Program-made: the position numbers and the translations under genes
From: Cytophagales bacterium
GTDB taxonomy: Bacteria; Bacteroidota; Bacteroidia; Cytophagales; Cyclobacteriaceae
Direction of reading: 5' to 3'
Length of the DNA stretch: 6,767 bases
Assembly: GCA_003504855.1 (NCBI GenBank)
Contig: DNZD01000008.1
Span: forward strand, 1 to 6,767
Part shown: one piece after another, positions 1 to 6,204 of the stretch
How positions within the stretch are numbered: the stretch's first letter is position 1
Layout: every line of letters starts with the position of its first letter
Notes under the pieces: model-generated
Told to the model about the DNA's origin: nothing
Database searches by the model: none
Seen by the model: only the letters and a program-made list of their open reading frames with translations

Positions 1-154
1 GTACTACATCGACCGGTTGCTGGCTCAGCACGTCAAATGCTTTCTCCGCGGTGGAGAAATTGGCGGTACACTCAATGTCTACGCCTTCGTTGATAATCAC
101 CGAAAGGCCCTTGCGGATGTCGTCGATGTCTTCTACGATGGCAACACGTATCAT
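1..154 (-). CDS. Response regulator, receiver domain N-terminus (partial, cut by window edge)
   Basis: The 51 visible codons read MIRVAIVEDIDDIRKGLSVI and onward to a final VDVV. This is the start of a CheY-like receiver domain: beta-1 is followed by the acidic pair E8/D9 that binds Mg2+, then helix 1, then beta-3 leading toward the phospho-acceptor Asp. That Asp is expected at about residue 54, just beyond the window, as is any output domain. The ATG at 154 was chosen because MIRVAIVEDI is the normal family start. An in-frame GTG lies at 193 but would add 13 residues that do not look like receiver sequence. The gene follows the histidine kinase after only 40 bp on the same strand, so the two are almost certainly an operon and a cognate pair. 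A LuxR/NarL-type HTH output is expected because the partner has a HisKA_3-type kinase core (known family association), but no output domain is visible here. Confidence 0.9.
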   Translation of the reverse strand, partial: MIRVAIVEDIDDIRKGLSVIINEGVDIECTANFSTAEKAFDVLSQQPVDVV

Positions 155-194
155 TTTGGCAACTTCAGAAGTATTCTGCGACAAGTCAATCACA

Positions 195-3100
195 TTAAAG
201 TGCTACATCCGGCGCAGCGGGAATGGGGATATCAAACTGGATCCGGGCCCCCTTTCCCGGGGCACTACTGATTTCCATCGTTCCACCACAGTCCTGAATG
301 CGCTTTTTCATATTGCCTGTCCCGTTGCCGGGGATGATGGCTTGTGCATCAAATCCAACACCATTGTCCTGCACGGTGATGCATAATGTGTTCCCGGTGA
401 TTACCACGGTGAGGGTGGCTACCGAAGCGTGAGCATGTTTTAACACATTGTGGAGTGCTTCTTTCACTGACAGATAAACATTGCGCCTCCAGGTGGCGGG
501 CACCAGGATATCTGCCTCAGGCTCCGGAAGGGTGATGGTCAGGGCGATAGGGGTCTCATCGAAAAGCTGGCCCAGATGCTCTCGCATGTAGGCAAAGAGT
601 TTAAGTAGAGAATCGTTTGCGGGGTTATGCGACCATACGAGATTGCCCAGGTTGGTGAGCAGTTCGGTAGAAGCTGCCGATATTTTTTCCAGCTGGTGTT
701 GGGCGAACTCCTGGTCGCGTGTACCCGACTTCCGGGTCATTTCGCTGAGGATGAATATCCTCGACAGGCCGCTTCCCAGATCATCGTGCAGGTCTTTGCT
801 GATGCGTTCCCGTTCTTCGAGCAATGCCTTTTGTTTTTCCAGTTGCTGTAATTTGCGGGCGATCTTGCGCCTTGCGTTCGTTCTCGTTACGGCGATAACG
901 ATGATGAGGAAAATCACCCCTACCGCCGAATAAAACCAGGACGTCATCCAGAATGGGGCTTCTATTACAATACGTACACTGGCCTCCGGACCCCAGGGAT
1001 TTCCCCCCGATGAACCACGTACCCTGAAGGTGTAGGTGCCCGGCGGTAGGTTATGATAGCGAACCAGCATAAATGGTGAAGTGAACCATTGGTCTTCCCA
1101 CCCATCCAGTTGGTACTGGACCTGGTTGGATTCAGGTTGACTGTAATCAAAGACCGCCATTTCAAACGCTAGGTCGTTTCGGTGATATGGAAGCGTAAGT
1201 TGCTTGGAAATATAGAACGTGCTGTCGTTGTGGGCGGGAACGTTGTTCACGAGTACGGCCGTGACCGCAGCGCCTGGGGATGGCTGTCGGCTTAGTTCTG
1301 CTCCCGACCTGAACCAGTTGAAACCATTTACACCACCAAAGTATAAGGTTCCTGACTGTCCTTTGTGGAAAGCATTGCTATTGAACTCGTTGCTCTGAAG
1401 ACCATCCTTCACGGTAAAGAGCCTGATGTTGCCTGTTTGCCGATCCATGAAACACAAACCGGAGTTGGTGCTGAACCAATAATTGTGTTGGTCGTCCTCA
1501 ATCAACCCGTATACCAAATTCCCTTTAATGCCATGGGCTTCATTGAGGATTTTGTATTGCCGGGTCTGCTGATTGAACCTGATCAATCCAGAGCCCGAGC
1601 TAATCCAAAGAATACTATCCATGAGTTCATCCTGATGGATGTTTAGCAAGTTCATGCGGGCCAGTAATGGGGATGAATGGCGGTCGGCTAACTGATTGAT
1701 GTGAGCCAGGGTTAGTCCAAACATCCTGGTTGTGATCCACACCGAGTCGGCGCGAATAGCCAGGCTTGTGGCCGCACCAGCGAATGGGAAGGGTGCTGTG
1801 GCCTTATACTTGCCATCGGGCCCCAATACAAGTCTCACCATGCCGTAACTGGTAGCGCAGATCAGGGTGTGGTTGTCTTCGCGTATCATTTGATAAGCCC
1901 TGAACTCACCGCGGGCCTGATAGGAAGTAGCCAACAACACAGGCTCCAGAATGCCGGACTTTTTATTCAACATGAATATTCCGTCTGAATGCCCTACCAG
2001 CAGATTTCCATCTGGCATGGCGAGAAGACTCGTGACCGAGTTGTTCGATGATTTTGAGCTGGGTTTAGAACCGGATACAGTGAAGGTAGCAACCGTTCCC
2101 GTTATTGGATTGTAAACACAGAGCCCATGGTTCAAGGTGCCAAACCAGATTCTTCCGTCAGGGTCCTCATACAGGCAACGGACAAAATATTCATTAAGTC
2201 CCGGGTAGGTTTCACCGGGCACCGGAAACCGATTGAACCGGGATGCTTTTAGGTCGAGTTTGGCAACCCCTGCCCCATCGGTCCCGATCCACAGGTTGCC
2301 CGTGCGATCCAACAGCATGGTGGTGGCAAAATTGAAAGGCAGCGAAGATTCAATGTTGGGATCGTGTTTGAAGCTTACTGATTTGTTGCTTTGAGTCCAA
2401 TATGCCATCAATCCCTGACCCTGCGTCGTGATCCAAATGCGGTTGTCCTGATCCCTGATAGCTGATCGTATCACGGCACCCGGCTCTATCGGCACAGATG
2501 TAAGTTGACTGGTCAGGGAATCGTACATCCACAATTTGTTTCCTGTCCAAAGCAGGAGGCCTCCAGGCACTGCGGAAGCCGTAGTCAACAGGAGGTCCTT
2601 CAGGACAATATCGAATTTCTTTTGACGGGTATTGAATCGAATCATGCCCGGCAGGCCGGTAACGAACAAGAGGATGTCGTCGCCGGATTTTTCTGCCCTG
2701 ATGATAAGTTCGGGCTGCGCTACCGTTACAGGAATAAGAAGTTCGGTCAACTGCCTGGTTACTGGATCGAAGCAAACCAGCCCTTTGGTTGGGTTTAGCA
2801 TCCAAAACCGTTGGTCATGGTCAATCATGATGCCCGTATAGTACGTCACGACATCTGTTTTGAAGTCGACCCATTTTCTGATTTGTTCAGTTGCCGGGTC
2901 GAAACTATAGATGCCTGTTTCGTTGGTGTACCAAATACCGCCGATATGGTCTTCACAAATGTTACCCCGGATGGTATTGTTATTGGCCGAGTGGTCCCCT
3001 GTACCGGCTTTGAAGACCCGGATGTTCCTGCCGTCATAACGGTTTAGTCCATCTCCGGTGCCGAACCACATGTACCCCTGCCGATCCTGGTATATGGTGT

Positions 3101-3260
3101 ACACCGAATTTTGGGACAACCCTACGTCAGAATTCAGGACACTAAATTTTGGAATAAGTTGCTGACATTGAGTGTATTGCGGATATATAATTAAAGCCAC
3201 AACCAAATATAAAATCAGCCGGGAATTCGCATTGGCTTTTTGATGGAAAGGCCGGGGCAT
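195..3260 (-). CDS. Two-component sensor histidine kinase with periplasmic Reg_prop double propeller, Y_Y_Y domain and HisKA_3/HATPase core
   Basis: A membrane sensor that should autophosphorylate on a histidine and pass phosphate to the adjacent response regulator. Numbering is from the ATG at 3260 (1021 residues). Residues 13-32 are a hydrophobic signal peptide or anchor. Residues about 37-660 carry at least 13 blade signatures of the Reg_prop type (for example GYMWFGTGDGLNRYD at 62, GNLWIGTDGAGVAKLD at 321, GRIWFGTLNHGLCVYN at 369), consistent with two seven-bladed propellers. A Y_Y_Y immunoglobulin-like domain follows (about 690-765, with YQLDGWEDQW and LPPGTYTFRVRG), then one membrane helix (about 770-792). 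A short coiled linker leads into the phosphorylation helix with ERISKDLHDDLGSGL (His825). The ATPase domain has an N box (EALHN, Asn938), a G1 box (DNGVG, 965-969) and a G2 box (GNGTG, 978-982), so it looks catalytically intact. It is not a one-protein hybrid: there is no fused receiver or AraC domain, unlike polysaccharide-utilisation HTCS proteins. An ATG at 3353 would add 31 residues before the signal peptide, so the ATG at 3260 is preferred. The ligand cannot be predicted. Confidence 0.95.
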   Translation of the reverse strand: MPRPFHQKANANSRLILYLVVALIIYPQYTQCQQLIPKFSVLNSDVGLSQNSVYTIYQDRQGYMWFGTGDGLNRYDGRNIRVFKAGTGDHSANNNTIRGNICEDHIGGIWYTNETGIYSFDPATEQIRKWVDFKTDVVTYYTGIMIDHDQRFWMLNPTKGLVCFDPVTRQLTELLIPVTVAQPELIIRAEKSGDDILLFVTGLPGMIRFNTRQKKFDIVLKDLLLTTASAVPGGLLLWTGNKLWMYDSLTSQLTSVPIEPGAVIRSAIRDQDNRIWITTQGQGLMAYWTQSNKSVSFKHDPNIESSLPFNFATTMLLDRTGNLWIGTDGAGVAKLDLKASRFNRFPVPGETYPGLNEYFVRCLYEDPDGRIWFGTLNHGLCVYNPITGTVATFTVSGSKPSSKSSNNSVTSLLAMPDGNLLVGHSDGIFMLNKKSGILEPVLLATSYQARGEFRAYQMIREDNHTLICATSYGMVRLVLGPDGKYKATAPFPFAGAATSLAIRADSVWITTRMFGLTLAHINQLADRHSSPLLARMNLLNIHQDELMDSILWISSGSGLIRFNQQTRQYKILNEAHGIKGNLVYGLIEDDQHNYWFSTNSGLCFMDRQTGNIRLFTVKDGLQSNEFNSNAFHKGQSGTLYFGGVNGFNWFRSGAELSRQPSPGAAVTAVLVNNVPAHNDSTFYISKQLTLPYHRNDLAFEMAVFDYSQPESNQVQYQLDGWEDQWFTSPFMLVRYHNLPPGTYTFRVRGSSGGNPWGPEASVRIVIEAPFWMTSWFYSAVGVIFLIIVIAVTRTNARRKIARKLQQLEKQKALLEERERISKDLHDDLGSGLSRIFILSEMTRKSGTRDQEFAQHQLEKISAASTELLTNLGNLVWSHNPANDSLLKLFAYMREHLGQLFDETPIALTITLPEPEADILVPATWRRNVYLSVKEALHNVLKHAHASVATLTVVITGNTLCITVQDNGVGFDAQAIIPGNGTGNMKKRIQDCGGTMEISSAPGKGARIQFDIPIPAAPDVAL

Positions 3261-3292
3261 TGGGTAGGTCTGGCGTATGGTAAGTTGAACGA

Positions 3293-3342
3293 AAAAGTTA
3301 CTAAGTTTTTTGGAAGGATGCGCAGTTGATCCAACCAAAATA
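3293..3342 (-). promoter_or_regulatory. Weak promoter-like boxes for the kinase operon
   Basis: On the minus strand, two 7-of-8 matches to the Bacteroidota -7 consensus TAnnTTTG occur upstream of the kinase ATG at 3260: TATTTTGG (3342-3335) and TAACTTTT (3300-3293). Neither has a clear TTG at the usual -33 distance. If the first were used, the palindrome at 3350-3366 would overlap the region just upstream of the -7 box. This is suggestive only. Confidence 0.2.
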
Positions 3343-3349
3343 AGCTCAT

Positions 3350-3366
3350 TCATTCAAGTTGAATGA
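3350..3366. promoter_or_regulatory. Perfect 17-bp palindrome, candidate operator
   Basis: The sequence TCATTCAAGTTGAATGA has two perfect 8-bp arms (3350-3357 and 3359-3366) around a single central G. One further outer pair also matches after one mismatch. It lies 90 bp upstream of the kinase start and 67 bp upstream of the divergent secreted-protein gene. A perfect short-spacer dyad between divergent promoters is typical of a dimeric regulator's binding site. The adjacent response regulator is the obvious candidate, but that link is inference. Confidence 0.45.
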
Positions 3367-3368
3367 CT

Positions 3369-3384
3369 ACCCCGGTATTGGGGT
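3369..3384. repeat. Short inverted repeat in divergent intergenic region
   Basis: ACCCC (3369-3373) and GGGGT (3380-3384) form a 5-bp inverted repeat with a 6-base spacer, two bases away from the perfect palindrome. It could form a small hairpin in an RNA transcribed in either direction, or be a second protein-binding site. There is no T-run beside it, so it does not look like a terminator. With arms this short, chance is a real possibility. Confidence 0.25.
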
Positions 3385-3413
3385 TGGTGATTAAAGGGAT
3401 GACGATTATCTTG
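3384..3413 (+). promoter_or_regulatory. Weak promoter-like boxes for the DUF6134-like gene
   Basis: TTG at 3384-3386 is followed after 20 bases by TATCTTG (3407-3413), a loose match to the Bacteroidota -33/-7 pattern. Transcription from it would begin near 3420 and leave a very short leader before the ATG at 3433. The -7 match is imperfect, so this is a candidate only. Confidence 0.2.
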
Positions 3414-3432
3414 TCCTTAAACCTATCAAAAC

Positions 3433-4041
3433 ATGAAGCTCATCACCCCTCTTTTTTTCATCCTGTTGTTGTTTGTTGCCGGTCAGGCGTTTTCGCAACC
3501 TATCGCAGAGGCAAATTTCGATGTGACATTTAATGACAAAGTAATCGGCACGGTGAAGGCCACCGAGAAGAAAGAAGGCGGCAAGATCATCAAGGACCTT
3601 CGTTCGAATACCGACACCAAGGTGTTGATTATGTCTATCCACGTCGAATCCGAGGTGAATGCTACCTATGACCAGGAGACCTTCCTGAGTGGTGTAGCCT
3701 ATCGTCATGCCAACCGGGGTGCCAAAGACATTCATGCCACCACCACGCGACTAGCCGCACAGAAGTATCAGACCGACAAGGACGGTGCCAAAACGACCTT
3801 GCAGGGTAAGGAGGTGAAGTATTGTGTCATTGATCTATACTTTAAGGAACCCAAAGGCCTCAAGGAGATCTACTCCAATATGTTTGCCACGTTCGTGACC
3901 GTCAAAGAGCTGGCGCCGGGCAAATACATGATCATGAATCCCGATCAGGTGAACGCTACCTATACCTATGCCGGAGGTAAGCTGATGAAGATTGAAGTCG
4001 ATACGAAAGTGGGCAAGGTGACGTCGGTGAGAAAGAAATAA
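3433..4041 (+). CDS. Secreted protein of unknown function, DUF6134-like
   Basis: A 202-residue exported protein. Residues 1-21 form a classical signal peptide (MKLITPLFFILLLFVAGQ, then AFS before QP) with a signal peptidase I site and no lipobox cysteine, so the mature protein should be free in the periplasm or outside the cell. The mature part alternates short beta-strand stretches (ANFDVTFNDKVIGTVKATEK, then SNTDTKVLIMSIHVESEVNA, then a FLSGVAYRHANRGAKD segment and a Thr-rich TTTRLAAQKYQ segment). This order resembles the all-beta family DUF6134 found in Bacteroidota. The assignment is from memory of the pattern and is moderate. No catalytic motif is visible and only one cysteine is present (CVIDLYF). 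The start ATG is preceded by an A-rich stretch (ATCAAAAC) rather than a Shine-Dalgarno, as is normal in this phylum. It is transcribed divergently from the kinase operon, so it may be a regulatory target of that system (inference). Confidence 0.88.
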   Translation: MKLITPLFFILLLFVAGQAFSQPIAEANFDVTFNDKVIGTVKATEKKEGGKIIKDLRSNTDTKVLIMSIHVESEVNATYDQETFLSGVAYRHANRGAKDIHATTTRLAAQKYQTDKDGAKTTLQGKEVKYCVIDLYFKEPKGLKEIYSNMFATFVTVKELAPGKYMIMNPDQVNATYTYAGGKLMKIEVDTKVGKVTSVRKK

Positions 4042-4060
4042 TGAGATAATCATTACGGGC

Positions 4061-4080
4061 GGGCATGATGCCCTCTTGGT
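4061..4080 (+). terminator. Possible weak intrinsic terminator after the DUF6134-like gene
   Basis: Twenty bases past the stop codon, GGGC (4061-4064) pairs with GCCC (4070-4073), extendable to GGGCA and TGCCC around a 3-base loop. It is followed by TCTTGGTTTA, which is only a poor T-tract. The position is right for a terminator, but the short stem and weak T-run keep this tentative. Confidence 0.35.
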
Positions 4081-4128
4081 TTATCCGGGAAATCCGACGG
4101 AACAGAAGTTCCTCGCCTGGTGATGAAT

Positions 4129-4136
4129 TTTATTTG
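4129..4136 (+). promoter_or_regulatory. Promoter -7-like box upstream of the SUMF1-fold gene
   Basis: TTTATTTG matches 7 of 8 positions of the Bacteroidota -7 consensus TAnnTTTG. No good TTG lies at -33 (a TTC is at 4109-4111, 17 bases upstream). A start near 4143 would give a leader of about 50 bases to the ATG at 4193. Together with the hairpin at 4061 this hints that the SUMF1-fold/ECF pair has its own promoter. Confidence 0.28.
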
Positions 4137-4192
4137 TCCGATCATTGAACCTCCCGGGAAGTCGGGTGTACTACGTTCTCAAAAACCAACCT

Positions 4193-6199
4193 ATGTCCCG
4201 ATTAACAATTGCATTCCTGTTACTGAGCTCTTTCAGTGCCTTGGCTTCGCCGGAGAAAATACTCCCCAAAACACTGGTTATCAAACCATTAAACTATTAT
4301 GCCAACCAGGCTACTGCCTGGACACAAGAAGTTTCGAAAGACCGGCATAAGGCAGATGCCTGGTTTAATTTGTATGCTGCGTCAAGCTATGCCCAGGCAG
4401 CTCCCGCTCGCTTGCGTGAGATTGTTGAAGACATGTCCAAGGCCGTACCCGACACCTATGAGTGGCTCGTGGTAAAGGGATGGAATGAAGGATTGCAGAA
4501 GAGTGCTATACCCTACCTGGATCAGGCATTTACCCGCAATCCGGAAAATCCGGAGGCGTACTCGCTCTTGCAGTTCACATCCGAACTGGACTTAAAAGCT
4601 GAACAGCGTCAGGAGTTTAGCCGTCGGTTGTTTAACAGCGACCGGATATCATCCAGTTTATTGACCTACAGCTACAATGTGCTGATGTCGGTAGAGCCTT
4701 CGTCGATATTGATCACCGAAGGTGAGAGCACCACGGTTCCACTGTTTGTGTTGCAGGATGTCTTCGGTATCCGGAAAGACGTTGGTATTCTTAACCTCGA
4801 TTTGCTGGGTAATGAAGAGTACCTTAATCGCAAACTGAGCGGACTGGGCCTTACAGCTACAGGTTCATGGCAAGGCGATCAGTTTCGGCAGGCCCTGTGC
4901 ACCATGCTTCCCAGGGACAACCAGGGACGTAAGTTCTACTATGCACTGACTGTATCGAAAGACAACCTGAGCACCATGAAGGAGTCATTGTACATCGTAG
5001 GGCTCGCTTCCGTGCATAGCCTGACCAACGTCGACAATGTGGCACAGATTCGAAAGAACATGGAGAAGGAATTTCTCCTGGACTACCTGCGCGTTGACTT
5101 CAACGGTGAGTCTCCGGACGCAACGGGAAAAGTATTGAGCAGTAATTATCTCGTTCCCATGATATTGTTGTATGAGTCCTATCTTAAGGAGGGCAACGTA
5201 ACCAAGGCTTCCGAACTGCGTCATTTGATGGAGCGGGTTGCTCAGGATAGTGGTAAAGAGTCGGCGGTTGCTCGCTTTCTGGAGGAAGGTAAATCTGTTG
5301 CCATACCCTATTTTCCTTTTCCCCTGGACCTGAAAAAGGTGGAAGGCCGATTCAGGTACTTTACCAGTACGCTGTACGGAGAGGAATCAGAGGTGACCAA
5401 TGAGCAATACAACCAGTTTTTGAATTACCTCTCCGCCAACAACCTGACCGATTTGCGAAGCCGGTATGATTTTGATTTCAGTGCGTATACGGAGCCTACC
5501 CTGTCCATGATGAAGAACTATTCCGCCTACAGGCCGGCCGTTAAGCGGAAAGTGACCAACGGGTACATGAACTATCCGGCAGTTAACGTATCGTATGAAG
5601 CAGCTACGGCCTATTGTGCCTGGTTGACTGATCAATATAACCATGCAGAAGGTCGTAAGTATAGGAAAGTGAAATTCCGGCTGCCGGCGATCGAGGAATG
5701 GCAGTTGGCTGCTGCCAGTATTAAGGATCCTATGGGTATAAAGTGGGAAGATCAGACCGTAGAGGTAAAAGTAACGCCACCGGGCGGGAACTGGATTAAG
5801 GATGGTAAACCCGAGAAGAAATCACTTAATGATCCCTCTATTCTGTATCCCTGGTTCAGGTATTGGGATTTCCGCAACAGTGCCGTGAACAATAAAGGTT
5901 GCTACCTGGGGAATTTTAAAGTTCCGGATAACGGTCCCTGTCCAGGTATTAAAAAATATGGTGTCCTGGCTTCCGATGGATTTTCGAGTATGTCTCCCAC
6001 AGAGGCCTACTTTCCAAATGACATTGGGTTGTACGATATGGTTGGCAATGTGGCGGAGATGAGCCTGGAGGAAGGCAAAGCATGTGGTGGAAGTTGGAAC
6101 CACAAACCCGAAGAGTCCACCATGCGAAGTACCAATAGCTATGACAAACCTGAGGCCTGGATCGGATTTCGGGTGTTCATGGAAATCCTGGAGAAATAA
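4193..6199 (+). CDS. Secreted protein with helical TPR-like N-terminus and C-terminal FGE-sulfatase/SUMF1 domain lacking the catalytic cysteines
   Basis: 668 residues, numbered from the ATG at 4193. Residues 1-18 are a signal peptide (MSRLTIAFLLLSSFSALA, cleaved before SP), with no lipobox. Residues about 45-150 are helical and TPR-like (ADAWFNLYAASSYAQAAPAR; IPYLDQAFTRNPENPEAYSL). Residues 171-210 hold ILITEGESTTVPLFVLQDV followed by G-I-R-K-D-V, which resembles the ILFTNGDNDTFPLWYLQEV-type module of Bacteroidota DUF2723 proteins (recognised by eye). From about 382 to the end is an FGE-sulfatase (PF03781) domain: VTNEQYNQFLNYL, YPAVNVSYEAATAYCAWL (461-478), FRLPAIEEWQLAA (495-507), KGCYLGNF (568-575), GLYDMVGNVAEMS (612-624), GGSW (632-635) and GFRV near the end. 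True formylglycine-generating enzymes have a Cys two residues after GGS(F/W/Y) and another five later. Here those positions are His637 and Ser642, so sulfatase activation is unlikely. GldJ/GldK-like structural or binding roles are the better comparison. A TTG at 4145 would extend the protein ahead of the signal peptide and is rejected. The next gene starts 5 bp downstream. Confidence 0.92.
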   Translation: MSRLTIAFLLLSSFSALASPEKILPKTLVIKPLNYYANQATAWTQEVSKDRHKADAWFNLYAASSYAQAAPARLREIVEDMSKAVPDTYEWLVVKGWNEGLQKSAIPYLDQAFTRNPENPEAYSLLQFTSELDLKAEQRQEFSRRLFNSDRISSSLLTYSYNVLMSVEPSSILITEGESTTVPLFVLQDVFGIRKDVGILNLDLLGNEEYLNRKLSGLGLTATGSWQGDQFRQALCTMLPRDNQGRKFYYALTVSKDNLSTMKESLYIVGLASVHSLTNVDNVAQIRKNMEKEFLLDYLRVDFNGESPDATGKVLSSNYLVPMILLYESYLKEGNVTKASELRHLMERVAQDSGKESAVARFLEEGKSVAIPYFPFPLDLKKVEGRFRYFTSTLYGEESEVTNEQYNQFLNYLSANNLTDLRSRYDFDFSAYTEPTLSMMKNYSAYRPAVKRKVTNGYMNYPAVNVSYEAATAYCAWLTDQYNHAEGRKYRKVKFRLPAIEEWQLAAASIKDPMGIKWEDQTVEVKVTPPGGNWIKDGKPEKKSLNDPSILYPWFRYWDFRNSAVNNKGCYLGNFKVPDNGPCPGIKKYGVLASDGFSSMSPTEAYFPNDIGLYDMVGNVAEMSLEEGKACGGSWNHKPEESTMRSTNSYDKPEAWIGFRVFMEILEK

Positions 6200-6204
6200 C
6201 AGGC

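Noticed and set aside
155..194. Possible terminator or promoter between kinase and response regulator
   Set aside because: The 40-bp gap contains no stem with a T-run and no clear TAnnTTTG box, so it reads as a simple intra-operon spacer.
243..260. GC-rich hairpin (CCGGG with CCCGG) resembling a terminator stem
   Set aside because: It lies inside the kinase coding sequence, at codons for the conserved APGKGAR segment of the ATPase domain, and has no T-run.
2350..2805. 151-codon minus-strand open frame overlapping the kinase
   Set aside because: It is out of frame with a well-supported propeller domain and its translation shows no recognisable domain or signal, so it is a shadow frame.
4145..4192. 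TTG-initiated 16-residue extension of the SUMF1-fold protein
   Set aside because: It would place polar residues before a clean signal peptide that begins at the ATG at 4193, and an A-rich leader (CTCAAAAACCAACCT) precedes that ATG.
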